64,000 nucleotides of DNA from Dolomedes plantarius (taxonomy: Eukaryota > Arthropoda > Arachnida > Araneae > Dolomedidae): positions 52,039,533 to 52,103,532 of the forward strand of contig OU015500.1 in NCBI GenBank assembly GCA_907164885.2, written 5' to 3'. Both the position numbers and the translations under genes were made by a program. Under the pieces are notes generated by a model, which was not told where the DNA came from, searched no databases, and saw nothing but the letters and a program-made list of their open reading frames with translations. This document shows positions 50,471-62,592 of the stretch, piece after piece; position 1 is the first letter of the stretch, and every line of letters starts with the position of its first letter.

Positions 50471-51239
50471 AACTTTGATTTAACTTTTGACATAGTATTT
50501 TTTATGTATTAGTTTTAACAAAGTTAAATTTTTAAATACGTCGTGACTAATCTTAAAAAAATTATTTTCAGTGATATATCCTCAGAATTATATAGTTTTA
50601 AAATTTTATATAATTTAGATATAATGACTAAGTATAGGTATTTTTGAGTTAAGAATATATTTTCCCAAGTAACACAAAACCGTTGGTAAGTCGTTGGCCA
50701 TCCTATGTATAAATTTATACTAGCTTCCCGTTGTAACTTTATATTATTTTGAAAGTGATGTTATATTGATAATTTTATGTTTGTAATTACATAAAGGTCA
50801 TGTTATGTTAGTGATTACCAAGTGGTATTGCCCCAGATTGATAATTATTCTAAGTAAGATTCTATTTAGACTATATTACTAATTATTTATACTTTTCTAA
50901 CCTGAAAATAAATTTTAATAAGAGTTCCAGTGGTAATTTTACACGATTTATTTTACTAAATAATTACTAATTATATGTATCCTTGACCTTTAAAAATATT
51001 TTTATTAGTCTTTTTGTAGTAACTTTATATCACTTTGAAAGTATTGTCTTATTGATAATGTTGTATTAGTAATTACATAAAGATCTCGATATTTCAATGA
51101 TATTATAATACTATGAAGTATAGCTCTAAATTCATAATTATTTAAAGCAAGACAAAATTCCACACATGATTACTGATTATACGGATTTTTGATTTCCGAA
51201 AAAAACCCTAAAAAAACTTTTTCTGATAATTGTAGATTA
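50471..51239. other. AT-rich non-coding stretch
   Basis: No gene recognised. Phrases such as GTAACTTTATAT.A.TTTGAAAGT (50,730 and 51,020) recur, hinting at an old 290-bp duplication. Confidence 0.45.
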
Positions 51240-52130
<891 letters not shown>

Positions 52131-53087
52131 TTTATTCATAAAATTAAATTTATTTACGGCGTTATAAGATGATTGTTCTCTTACTTTTTTGATCGCTAGA
52201 TGGCGCGGTACTAAAAATTATATTGCTGAAATTGTGTCGGTCGTCGTAAAGTTTTACTGAAGTTATTGCGGTGAACCTTCAGTCGATTAATAGTAGAATA
52301 CGTGAATTTTTTTAGTTTACATACTTATCTTAAATCTTTAACTTTTATGAGTTATACAAATTTTTCGAACTTTCATGAATTTGGTATTGTTCATAATTCT
52401 CATTACACCTTGTAGAAATAATTGTATGAGCAGTTTTCTGACTTTTTTTGTGAAAACGTCAACTGTTGTGCCCATCAACCGGAATATGTCCGAGATAGAC
52501 ACACGGCCGCGTCTAGAGCTTTTTGTACCCTAGTTATACAATTGGAAGTCGGGTTAATTCTTATATGAACAAGAATAAGGGTGATATTTATAATAAAAAT
52601 CCTTATTTCTGAAGTTGTGTGAATTTATTCTAAGTTATTATTCTAAGTTTACAGAAAATATACAAACCGAAAAAAAATCGATATTAAATTTCTTAAAGTA
52701 ATTAAAAATTTTTGTTTTCTACTTTTGTCATCTGCAAACTTATTAATAATATCCATACAAAAAAATTTTTTTTTTCAAAATAACTTTTACTCTGTACAAT
52801 ATTGTCAGTTCTTTAAACTTGGGCCCATTTGCAGTTCCGACAAAGTACTTCATGAGTATATTGGCAGTTAATTTACGGAAAATGAACGCTTTCCTTTAGC
52901 ACTGCTTATTAGTAATGTTATGAGCAATTTTTTAATTTTTACGACGTTAGGAAATGTGGATATATATACACAGCTGAGCTGCCTCGAGTGCCAACCCCCC
53001 CCCCCCCTCCCGCCCTTCAATCAAAGTATCAACAAAGAATATTGGCGTTGGTGTTACAATAAGTATTATTAGAGATATTTTTTTGAC
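52131..53087. other. non-coding stretch
   Basis: No gene recognised. It contains CGCTAGATGGCGCGG (52,191-52,205), which resembles the CTCF core, and a C14 run at about 52,994. Confidence 0.45.
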
Positions 53088-53091
53088 TTAA

Positions 53092-54004
53092 GGAGACAGT
53101 GGACTTTCAAACCTAACTTTTTTTTTTAATGGTTTTGCTTGAAATGTGAATATGCGATTAATACCTTATATATGTAAAAGTGGTTAAAATTTAATGATGA
53201 AATATTAATAATTTATGAATTAGGAATTAACAATTATATTAATAAAATGGGCCTAATTAAAAATGTCCCATGCGCATTTCTTTTGCATATAATATGGTAA
53301 TTTTTATTTACAGGATACCTTATAGAACTAACAATGAAACTTATTGTTTATTTTGTTTATTGTTTGTATTTATTAAAAATATAAAGAGAAAAAATAATAA
53401 TAGTGAAAACATCTCTTTTATTATGCAAAATACCTATAAATCATCATTTCAAGTACAAAATTTAGAAATTCTGAGCTTCGGAACATAATGTTTTTCAATA
53501 AGATTTATTCTATTTACAGTTAAGTATATAAAATTCAAATTTCAAAGCAATACGATAGTTATAAAGGCGCATGGAGCAGTTTGAATATCTGTATGATATG
53601 AAAATTTTTATTTTGAGAAAAGCACATTTAAGTTTAATGCTATTAGTAACCACATAATATTTAAATTTAATTACTACATAGCAAATAAACATCACTTACT
53701 TCATATATATATATGCAATGGAACTTCAATTAGCCATAGATTTAGATAAACATATTTTCAGCTTTTCAACATTTCTCATAAATGTACCAGTATTGTGTAC
53801 AATGATGAGTAACAAAATTCGAATGAAACTCTACTTCAGGCAACTTTGTTTACAAATACAAATGCCTACAACTAGGAAAGTAATCATAGAAATTAAAAAT
53901 TATTTTTGCAACACATTTCTACTCGTACGTAGTTTTACAATTCAATAAAATATAAAAATTGAATTTTTGGACAAATTTCATAATTTTGAAAGTCCACTGT
54001 CCCT
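53092..54004. mobile_element. piggyBac-like non-autonomous element, 913 bp
   Basis: It is flanked by TTAA on both sides (53,088-53,091 and 54,005-54,008), the piggyBac target. The ends are inverted: left GGAGACAGTGGACTTTCAAA, right (inverted) AGGGACAGTGGACTTTCAAA, with two mismatches in 20. The AT-rich interior has several short frames, none recognisable as transposase, so it would need a transposase in trans. Confidence 0.8.
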
Positions 54005-54224
54005 TTAAATTTCCAAAGTGTAAAGACCAAGCCAGTAGATTTATCTATTTCAGGGAGTAATGAGAAATACCTATGTGCTTGTCCTAGACACTTGTCTATT
54101 TTGCATAGTGTTAATCTCGGCCCTGGATAGACAGACGTTGTTGTTTGCCAATTCTTGGCACTTGTCACTGAAGACATTCAGATTTTGTCCATGAACAATG
54201 TTGGTTGCTTTCAATGATGGTACC

Positions 54225-54475
54225 GCATAGGTAAACCAACACCAACCCCTGGTGACACATCAGTTTTGACCGAGCACTTTCGGATTCGATATCTGGAGGG
54301 ATCGTACCTTCTCCCACTCACTAACATCTTAGAAAAAATTTCCGGTCTACGTATTTAATGTGCTCATATATGGCCAAGATCTGGAGGTATTTAATGTCGT
54401 TCATTGGGTTTCGAACCGGGCCCCAACGTATTAACACCTGCGTGCGTTCGGTCCAAAAGCTAGATTGAAGCATTT
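54225..54475 (-). mobile_element. tRNA-headed SINE, minus strand
   Basis: Read on the minus strand, a GGACCGAACGCACGCAGGTG head is followed by box B-like CCCGGTTCGAAACCC (54,406-54,420) and the family body (TTAAATACC..., GGCCATATATGAGCAC, TAGACCGGAAA..., TCCCTCCAGATATCG). It is the same family as 2.2 kb and 57.6 kb, with a different head. Flanking target duplications were not identified. Confidence 0.65.
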
Positions 54476-54724
54476 CTAGCAAAAAAATAAACATTATATA
54501 TTTCTAAAACAAGAGGCAGATACTGTCTTTATTGTATCAGTGTTAAAGTCTTATTTGTAAGAATACAGATACATTTTGATGTCATTCAAAGGCAATAAAT
54601 AGTTCTCTCTCAATACGATACAGTAACTCAACGACTGTACCGTGAAAAACATCGCTTAACAAATACCTGAATTATTTAAAAAAAAAAAAAAAAAAAACTT
54701 TTACGAACAAAAATTATTTTACTT
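54476..54724. other. non-coding stretch
   Basis: Contains an A-run of about 20 near 54,678. Nothing else was seen. Confidence 0.45.
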
Positions 54725-55090
54725 TGCCCAAGGTAACGAAATTAATTGAATCTGTCATTTCCAGTGAGTCACACAAGCATTACCCAAGACTTTAAAAAAA
54801 GAATAAAAATGAATGAACGGTTAAGCTTTTATTAATTCAAAGATGGTTCAAAGACCCGCAACATCTGAGATTTTCCTTTGAAATGCATTCCCACTTTAAA
54901 TGGCTCGAAAGATGCTAGTAACGATTAATTTTTGCGAAAATAAACAAACGATTAGATTAATTTTAGACAAAATTTTGTTCACGCGTTGATGATTCCTTTT
55001 AAGTTTCGTACCGTGAAGATTTTCGAAGTAAACCAGTCATAAATACCATTAACGTTCTAAATCGGATCAATGAATAAAATAATTAGTTTC
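54725..55090. repeat. dispersed duplicate, copy B
   Basis: Diverged copy of 50,105-50,470 in the same orientation, 4.6 kb away. Confidence 0.65.
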
Positions 55091-55221
55091 TAGAAACTTT
55101 TATGTCTTTCCATCAATGCATTTTACTAAAATATTATTCATAAAAAAGTATCATTTAAATGCGGACTGAAAATATATTTGAATAATACACGTCCAAAAAT
55201 ATATTTGTTTAAATTAATATT

Positions 55222-56333
55222 TTACTTAGGCATTATAGATATTTATATGGATTCATGTATTATTAATATTTATACGGATTGTTTATATCTAATAATAAAA
55301 TGCTATTATACCGTTTTGTTTAATATTATGTTAGTCATATATGCAATTATAGTTATTCAAGACAAGGTATAAAAAGATGTGGTCAGTTGGTACCCAAAAA
55401 AAATTATTAGTATTTCTATAGATATTTATATGGTTTTGTATGTATTATTAATATTTATACTGATTGTTTAAATCTAATAATTAAATGTTTATTATACCGT
55501 TTGCTTTAATATGTTAGTTATACATGCAATTATAGTTATTTAAGACAAGGTATAAAAAGATGTGGTCAGTTGGTACCCAAAAAGAAATTTATTAGTTTTC
55601 TATAGATATTTATACGGATTTATGTATTATTAATATTTATACCGATTGTTTAGATCTAAGAATAAAATTTTATTACATCGTTTGCTTTAACATTATGTTA
55701 GTTATACATGCAATTATAATTATTTAAGACATGATATAAAAAGATGTGGTCAGTTGGTACCCAAAAAGAAATTTATTAGTTTTTCTATAGATATTTATAC
55801 GGATTTATGTATTATTAATATTTATACCGATTGTTTAGATCTAAGAATAAAATTGTATTACATCGTTTGCTTTAACATTATGTTAGTTATACATGCAATT
55901 ATAATTATTTAAGACATGATATAAAAAGATGTGGTCAGTTGGTACCCAAAAAGAAATTTATTAGTTTTTCTATAGATATTTATACGGATTTATGTATTAT
56001 TAATATTTATACCGATTGTTTAGATCTAAGAATAAAATTTTATTACATCGTTTGCTTTAACATTATGTTAGTTATACATGCAATTATAATTATTTAAGAC
56101 ATGATATAAAAAGATGTGGTGAGGTGGTACCCAAAAAGAAATTTATTAGTTTTTCTATAGATATTTATACGGATTTATGTATTATTAATATTTATACCGA
56201 TTGTTTAGATCTAAGAATAAAATTGTATTACACCGTTTGCTTTAACATTATGTTAGTTATAGATGCAATTATAATTATTTAAGACAATATATATAAAGAT
56301 GTGGTCAGTTGGTACCCAAAAAGAAATTTATTA
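55222..56333. repeat. tandem satellite, 184-185-bp unit, six units
   Basis: GATGTGGTCAGTTGGTACCC marks each unit, with GGTACC at 55,389, 55,572, 55,756, 55,941, 56,126 and 56,311. The spacings are 183-185 bp. Units 3 to 5 are nearly identical, while the outer ones are more diverged, as expected when an array is homogenised at its centre. Each unit also holds ATATTTATAC.GATTGTTTA and TTATGTTAGTTATA.ATGCAA segments. Confidence 0.95.
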
Positions 56334-56609
56334 GATTGGAAAAGAAAATATAAATCATAAAAGATCAAAAAAAAAGATAATAAGCAAAAGGTAATGATGG
56401 CTGATGAAAGAAAAGAAATGTGAATGCACAGATAATTAATTATAATATTTTAACTATAATAAAACTTTCTCGCATCAACTGATTAGCATAAGTCGATGTG
56501 ACTAAACGCTGATTAGATGATTCAGTGTTTGAAATGAATAGGTCGCTTGGGACCTAATTCGAAATTTATCCGTTAAAAGATAAAAATAATTAAAAAAGAT
56601 AAAAAAAAA

Positions 56610-57250
56610 AATAAACACAAGTTGAACAGAAGATAGATAGTAAAAGTAATTTAAAAGTAAATAACAAAAGAAAATAAATATAATTCAATATATATTAATA
56701 TTCACAAGAATTACATTTTTGCAATCAGAAACGGACTTTCTTTTATTAGGTAGTAAGATAGATAGTAAGAGTAATTTAAAGGTAAATAACACAAGAAAAT
56801 AAATGTAATTAATTATATAATAATAATAATAACAAGAACTACATATTTACCATTAGAAACGGACTTTCTTACATTAGATAGCAAGATAGATAGTAAGAGT
56901 AAGATAAAGGTAATAACACAAGAAAATAAATATAATTAAATATATAATAATAATAACAATAAATACATTATTACAATTGGAAACGGACTGTCTTGTATTA
57001 GATAGTAAGATAGATAGTAAGAGTAATTTAAAGGTAAATAACAAAGGAAAATAAATATAATAAAATATATAATAATAATAACAGGAATTAAAATTTTACA
57101 ATTACAGTCGGATTTCCTTATATGAGATAGTAAGATAGATAGCAAGAGTAATTTAAATGTAAATAACACAAGAAAATAAATGTAATTAAATATATAATAA
57201 TAATTACAATAATTACATTATTACAATTGGAAACGGACTTTCTTATATTA
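56610..57250. repeat. tandem satellite, about 125-bp unit, five units
   Basis: GAAACGGACTTTCTT-like phrases occur at about 56,732, 56,860, 56,984, 57,109 and 57,234, each preceded by TAGTAAGATAGATAGTAAGA, GTAATTTAAAGGTAAATAAC and an (ATA)n stretch. Units are well conserved. Confidence 0.95.
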
Positions 57251-57275
57251 CCCCATTACCATAAACTGGATGAGA

Positions 57276-57740
57276 CTGTACACGGAGTAGAGTATTCAGG
57301 GTGTGAAAATATGTGGAGAATCAGGAGCAAAATCCAAATTATTAGTTTAAAAATATTACTCATGGTAGCCTAGTGGTAACGAGCTGAATTTTGGACGGCG
57401 GATACTAAGTTCGAAGCCTAACGAGTTTCGTTAAATACCTTTGGGAGTAGGTCATATATGGGTACGTTAAATTCGTAGATATTTAATTATATTTATTTTC
57501 ATACCCTGAATACTGGACACGGAGTAAAGTATTCAGGGTAAGAAAATGTGTGGTGAAGGAGAAAAATCAAAATCATTCGTTAAAAATATTACCTTTGGTA
57601 GCCTAGTGGTTAGCGCGTTGAATTTTGGACGGAGGATACTAAGTTCGGATCCTAACGAGCTTCGTTAAATACCTTCGGGAGTAGGTCATATATGGACACG
57701 TTAAATTTCTAGACAGGAAAGTCTTTGCATGAGATTAGTG
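57276..57740 (+). repeat. 233-bp tandem duplication containing SINE heads
   Basis: Two units each contain CACGGAGTA.AGTATTCAGGGT, AAAAATATTAC and then the SINE head TAGCCTAGTGG (57,366 and 57,599), AATTTTGGACGG.GGATACTA, a TTCG(A/G)A box B, and ATACCTT.GGGAGTAGGTCATATATGG. The SINE was duplicated together with its flank. Confidence 0.85.
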
Positions 57741-57865
57741 GGAAAGAGAAGAGGCGAACCCTCCAAATATTGGTCCTGGTGATCCTCTGCCTAAATTGTG
57801 ATGTGATTAAGGGATGGTAGGGGTTTTCCTATTCGATGCTCCTGTTGTAAGCAGCCAACGTTTCT
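57594..57865 (+). mobile_element. tRNA-headed SINE
   Basis: Box A TAGCCTAGTGG (57,599-57,609) and box B AGTTCGGATCC (57,641-57,651), then the family body with AATTTCTAGACAGGAAAG, AGAGGCGAACCCTCC and GGTCCTGGTGATCCTC. The head is better preserved than in the neighbouring partial copy at 57,361-57,480. Confidence 0.75.
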
Positions 57866-57970
57866 CGCTTATGCATTTTTTTAAGTGTCTTCAAAATAAT
57901 TATAACTAATTGAAAAACAAACAGAGCAAAATAAAGATAATTAGAATAAAATAATGATGACTTATAATTC

Positions 57971-58205
57971 CCAACCGGCCGTGGTGGCCTTGTCGTACAG
58001 CTCGCTGATTTTAGGTGCTGAGGGTGCTCGGATCGTATCCTGGCGAAGCGTCACTAAAATACTTCCGTTTGTGTCATCCCATCATAGGGAGCGATGCTGA
58101 TCCGCCTATATGACGCCCCCATAATAAAATGGCCAGCAAAACTGCGGTGAATTATAGGCGAATGTCTTCGCGATAACTGCCTCCACATTGAAAAAAAAAT
58201 AAAAT
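57971..58205 (+). mobile_element. second SINE family with A-rich tail
   Basis: ACCGGCCGTGGTGGCCTTGT at the head, box B-like GCTCGGATCGTATCC (58,030), body with GGGAGCGATGCTGATCCGCC and an A-rich tail after CTGCCTCCACATTG (58,183-58,205). The tail supports target-primed integration. It is a different family from the SINE 100 bp upstream. Confidence 0.75.
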
Positions 58206-59091
58206 AATTGAATGTAAAATATATTTAGAAAATAATAAACTAAGAATTCGTGATATTTATTGCAAACAAACTCTGCCATCAATAGACTTGCATACCTGGG
58301 TGAGACGGGACACTGATCAGGTGTTTCAGGATTTGAAATTAACAGTAGAAATACACAAAATTTTTCTTACTAAAACGACTAAACGCCGTCATTTTGACGG
58401 TGAAAAATAAAATCAAGAATTTAAAATATTTAATTTTAAAAAATGGTTAAATACTTTAAATTTTGAACTATTTCTTACCAATGTATAATAAATTAGTATA
58501 TATTTAAGTATACTTTTATGCAGGTATGCCAAGCTGACAACCTGGTATGGTTTATCCGTAAAATATATGCATGGTATGGGCAGTCCTTATTTTTCAACAC
58601 TAATATTTCCGAAGAGCCAATATTTCTGTTATTTGCAAAAGGGAGAAGAGACGAAAAGTAGCTAATATTTTCCCGGTATTATTTTAAAGATTACTGTCTG
58701 TTTTCTATATTGCCGTCAAATTGAAGGTTTTCAGTCTTAGTAGGTATACAACACATTTTCTCACCCTCTTTACTATCGAATATAATTTTGTAAATGTGTG
58801 TACATATTTCACTTAAAATTAGAAAAAGTCATAGAATTTCAGAAGTCTGAGGACATAAATACAGACATAGCGCTCAACAGTATGTCCGAAACGTCAAAAT
58901 GACAGCAGCCGTCTTTCTAGAGTTAAGTTGCAAATTAGGTCCACAATCAAAATTTATGAGATGAAAAATAAAACAGAATAGAACACTGAAGGAGTAATGA
59001 AATGATAAATACTAAGGAAATAAATAAATGCGTTTAGACAAAAAGAAAAATAAGAAATGTAAATACATTCATTGAACATAATATTACTATC
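58206..59091. other. AT-rich non-coding stretch
   Basis: No gene recognised. There is a 6-bp stem CCGTCA/TGACGG at about 58,386-58,400. Confidence 0.45.
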
Positions 59092-59110
59092 TACAGTATA
59101 AAACTCCTAA

Positions 59111-59886
59111 TCTATATATTTAAAACACTTCCGTAACTGACTGACTGCCATATAACGCAAAGACCAAACCACTGGACCTAAAGGGCTGAAATATTGCATG
59201 GCGATTCTTCTTATAGTGTAGGAGTGCACTAAGAAATATTTTAAAAAAATCTTAGATTTTATAAAATAAAATTTTTAAGCTATTTTTGTAACTTTTTTAA
59301 AGTTTGCATTTAAAATAACAATCTGAGGGTTATAAAATGTATATCACGAGAAATATCATTAAAATTCCTTTAAAATGAAATCTTTTTCGCATATTTACCT
59401 CCATTTTCTGATTATTGATGAATTTTCAAAGATTAATATTTAGAATTTAATTTGCTAAATGCTGATCACATGGCTTCTTTTCTTCTTCTGTTACTTTAAA
59501 CTAATTTTGCGCCACGTGCATAACAAAGAAATACACACACAAAAAAAAAACTCTTGCTAATGTGGCAGACGACTGGACATTTTCCAAAAAAATATCAAAA
59601 TACAATAAAAGATATGTGCTTCAAACTGTACTATATTAACTGTAGTATATTCTTTAATATTTTCTATTAGATTTAATTTGAATATTTTCTTCTACATTCT
59701 TTTGTTTATAAAAATATCCGTTACGATTATTTTATAAATATATTCTTTTTCTTTCTTTAATATCGATTGCCTACATTGATAGTTGTATTTACTATATATA
59801 TATATATATAAAGGCATTAAGTGCATACATTGACCGTTATATTTAATTTGAATGTACTCCGTATCGAAGTACGGGTATTCAGCTAC
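59111..59886 (+). mobile_element. small Helitron-like family, copy 3 (full length)
   Basis: Starts TCTATATATTTAAAACACTTCC after an A and ends GGTATTCAGCTAC before a T. The terminal CTAC differs from CTAG by one base. The subterminal stem is CGTA(T)C-GAA-GTACG, with different bases from copy 2 but still paired. The body aligns with copies 1 and 2. Unlike copy 2, it is flanked by a 19-bp near-perfect direct repeat, TACAGTATAAAA(C/T)TCCTAA (59,092-59,110 and 59,888-59,906), unexpected for a Helitron. Confidence 0.75.
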
Positions 59887-59906
59887 TTACAGTATAAAAT
59901 TCCTAA

Positions 59907-60769
59907 TGTAAAACCTAAAATTTTCTTACATCGATCGGTATTTGTATCTCTACCTAAGTTTATGTACATAAAGCCCGCATTGATTAAAATTTCACTCCAG
60001 CAATATTACTAAAACGCTGTCTATTGCATTCCACCAATGAGATAGAAATTATTCAAGCGAGTACTTCTTTCGATGCATGGAGCCTCTCGATGCATGCATT
60101 CCAATGACGAAATTGAATAAACTGACTCTTCATGTTATGTATAGAAGATTCTTATACCACGCAAGTCATTGTTTCCTCCAGTTTATAGGGCAAGAATTTA
60201 CCAAAATTTGCACAGCAAATGATCCTCCGGAGTATATTGTAGCATCTGCTTTTTTCCTAGACCCTTCGCATCCGAGGCATCTTGATTGGGTTAGCGAAAG
60301 TTCATTTGTTCCGTAACAACGGCTATAAGGAATAATGGAATATGCCTGTGTCATCGTTTTAGTTTGATGCTGTGCAGACGTATAAAATAAGAGGATAGAG
60401 TTAATTTCGGTCCTGCTGGATAGTGGACACACGATAAGGAAGCGCAATATTAAAATATCCGCAGTAATATTATGAGTTATTTTTTCATACAATTAATAAG
60501 TATCCGATAAAGCAATCATTTCATTCGGTTGGGACATAAAATGCAGTTGATTTAATTAAATAAAACTTTAATTTTAAAGTTGTTTCTTCATTTTAAAGTC
60601 TTTTGTGACAGTAATTACAATAATTTAATTTACAACCCAATATTATGTTAATCAAACGCAAAAATGACATAATAATGACTATTTCACCACACATTATTGA
60701 AAATAATTAACTCATTCCAGTTGATTTACTGAAATTTTCAAGAATAGAACTATGATCCCATTTTTTTGG
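59907..60769. other. non-coding stretch
   Basis: Open frames at 60,077-60,316 (plus) and 60,166-60,492 (minus) overlap each other and match nothing I recognise. The composition is less AT-rich near 60,200-60,300. Confidence 0.4.
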
Positions 60770-61503
60770 CCAGAGTCACAGTTTCATATTAAACCAAATC
60801 ATACTTTTGTCCTCTCGAATGAAAATCAAATCTTATAAATTCTGGGATCTTTGTATCCGATTAAAATCAATTAATGTTTTATTTCGGTGTCTTGGAACAC
60901 AATCAATGGACTCTACATATATAAAGCTGAAAAACAAAAGTAAAAACGCCCTAATTTTAATTTTATTAATCTGAAAATTACATACAGAGTGTTATTGTTT
61001 TTATGAATAACGAAACAATTAATTCATATATTAATTCTAGTGCAATGTTTTTTATAATTTGTTTCTAGATCCATGTGCTGTTTCATATACCACCAAATCA
61101 TGTCTGTGTCCTAATGTATAGAAATTAAATTTTACTCCGTCTTAAAATAAACAGGAATCCTTTATCGTTGATTAAAATAATTTAAAACTTTATTTGGGTG
61201 TCATGATAACACACTACTATATTTACACATTTCTTACATAAAGTTCAGAACAAAACAAAAATTTCATAAACTTTATTAACGTGAAGTACACTGGTTATCT
61301 AAAATTAAGGAAGAGTCACAAAAATAGAGATTACTCAAACAGTTAGGCGTAGAATTTAATGAAATTTATACACATTATACAACACATACGTAGGTGTAAA
61401 ATAGCATAAAAAAGAAATTGCAGACAATTATGGTGTTATAGAAACTAGCATGTGTATACAATGAACAAATCGAATGTGTCAGTTTGGTATAGGAAAAGTA
61501 CCT

Positions 61504-62592
61504 TTAATATGGCGTATGATCCACCCGAGAAGCAATACAGCACATACACCGATGTGTGATGCTGTAAATTATGCGGTCTATGAGTTCGGTAGGAAGTGAG
61601 AGCCATTGCTCTTTGAAAGCAGTTGAAAGCGTGGCTAGGGTACTAGGAGGAGGATTGAGAGCAGCTATACGTTGTCCTATAAAGCGTCCCAAACATGCTC
61701 GATAGGATTCAGGTCCGGTAATCGAGCTGGCCACTCCATGCACTGAATTGTTCCCTGCTTACCATAAGCATCTACGATGCGAGCCCTGTGCGGTCTCGAG
61801 TTATCATCCTGTAGCACGAAAGCATCACCTATTGCCCCAACATAAGGGCACACATAAACATCAAGGATGTCATCTCTATAGGTGTTAGCATTTACATTTC
61901 CAAGGGGCAAGACATGGAGGTCTGTGCGTCCACCCAAAGAGATACCACTCCAAACACAGACATTGCCTGATTCGTATGCATCTCTTTCACGTATGCGTGA
62001 TGGATGAACATGTTTTCCAGGTTCTCAAAATACGCCTACTATCGCACTGGAGTCTAAACCTGGACTCATCCGTAAAGAGAACAACCCTCCATTGATCACG
62101 TGTCCAGTGGACATGTTGACGTGCCCACTGCAAATCTTCCCGCCTATGGCTTGACGTGAGCGGGACGCAAATGGCTGGTCGCCTCGCAAAACGACCACCT
62201 TCATGAAGCCTTCTAAGCACATTTGACGTTGATACCAACCTTCCAGAGCCTGCAGCGATGGAGGATCTGAGTTCAGACGGAGTTGCGAATCTTTACCTTC
62301 GTGTGCATAATGACAAATATCGGTCATTGGAATTCGTCGTAGCGGATGGCCGTCCTTGACTTAACCTCCTGAATGCTGGTTCCTGAATGCTGGTTCCTGA
62401 ATGCAAATTCCTGAATGCTAACCTCCTGAATGCAATTTCTAACCTCCTGGTTAGAAATTTTTGCTTACGTCTATGAACCACAGATGGTCTCGAATTTAGC
62501 CACGTGGCCACTTCTGTCTGAGTTTGTCCTGCCTCTAGTCTCCTAATAGCTCGCCATCGCAGTTCTTCCGTCAAATGATGCCTGGAGGTCAT
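61504..62592 (-). pseudogene. Tc1 transposase pseudogene (DD34E)
   Basis: Starting at 62,592 (MTSRHHLTEELRWRAIRRLE), a helix-turn-helix region with GQTQTEVATWLNSR is followed by SQGRPSATT and DRYLSLC. A TAA stop at 62,293-62,295 follows, then in the same frame the HEGGRFARRPA and QWARQHVHWTRDQWR blocks and the first catalytic aspartate in FTDESRF. A frameshift near 62,030 and a TGA follow. The next frame gives SLGGRTDLHVL, the second aspartate in LQDDNSRPHRA and the glutamate in PDLNPIEHVWDAL, with exactly 34 residues between them (DD34E). A second frameshift near 61,680 leads to the C-terminus PTELIDRIIYS...SRVDHTPY. All catalytic residues survive, but two stops and two frameshifts make it inactive. 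Confidence 0.95.
62368..62433. repeat. 14-bp minisatellite inside the transposase
   Basis: CCTGAATGC occurs at 62,368, 62,382, 62,396, 62,410 and 62,425, with GGTT, AAATT or TAACCT linkers, a 14-bp period. It lies in the transposase between the N-terminal helix-turn-helix and the GRP motif, and the reading frame stays open across it. Confidence 0.9.

Noticed and set aside
52990..53012. C-run with CCTCCC, possible i-motif or G-quadruplex
   Set aside because: It is a single homopolymer run without the four-tract pattern, too little to claim a structure.
55222..56333. CRISPR-like regular spacing of GGTACC-containing repeats
   Set aside because: The whole 184-bp unit is repeated with no unique spacers, and the sequence is eukaryotic.
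60077..60492. Overlapping frames on opposite strands
   Set aside because: Neither matches a family I know, and mutual overlap suggests local GC-richer sequence without stops.
62025..62327. 100-codon minus-strand frame inside the Tc1 element
   Set aside because: It is out of frame with the transposase. The true frame continues past a single TAA stop and matches Tc1 transposase.
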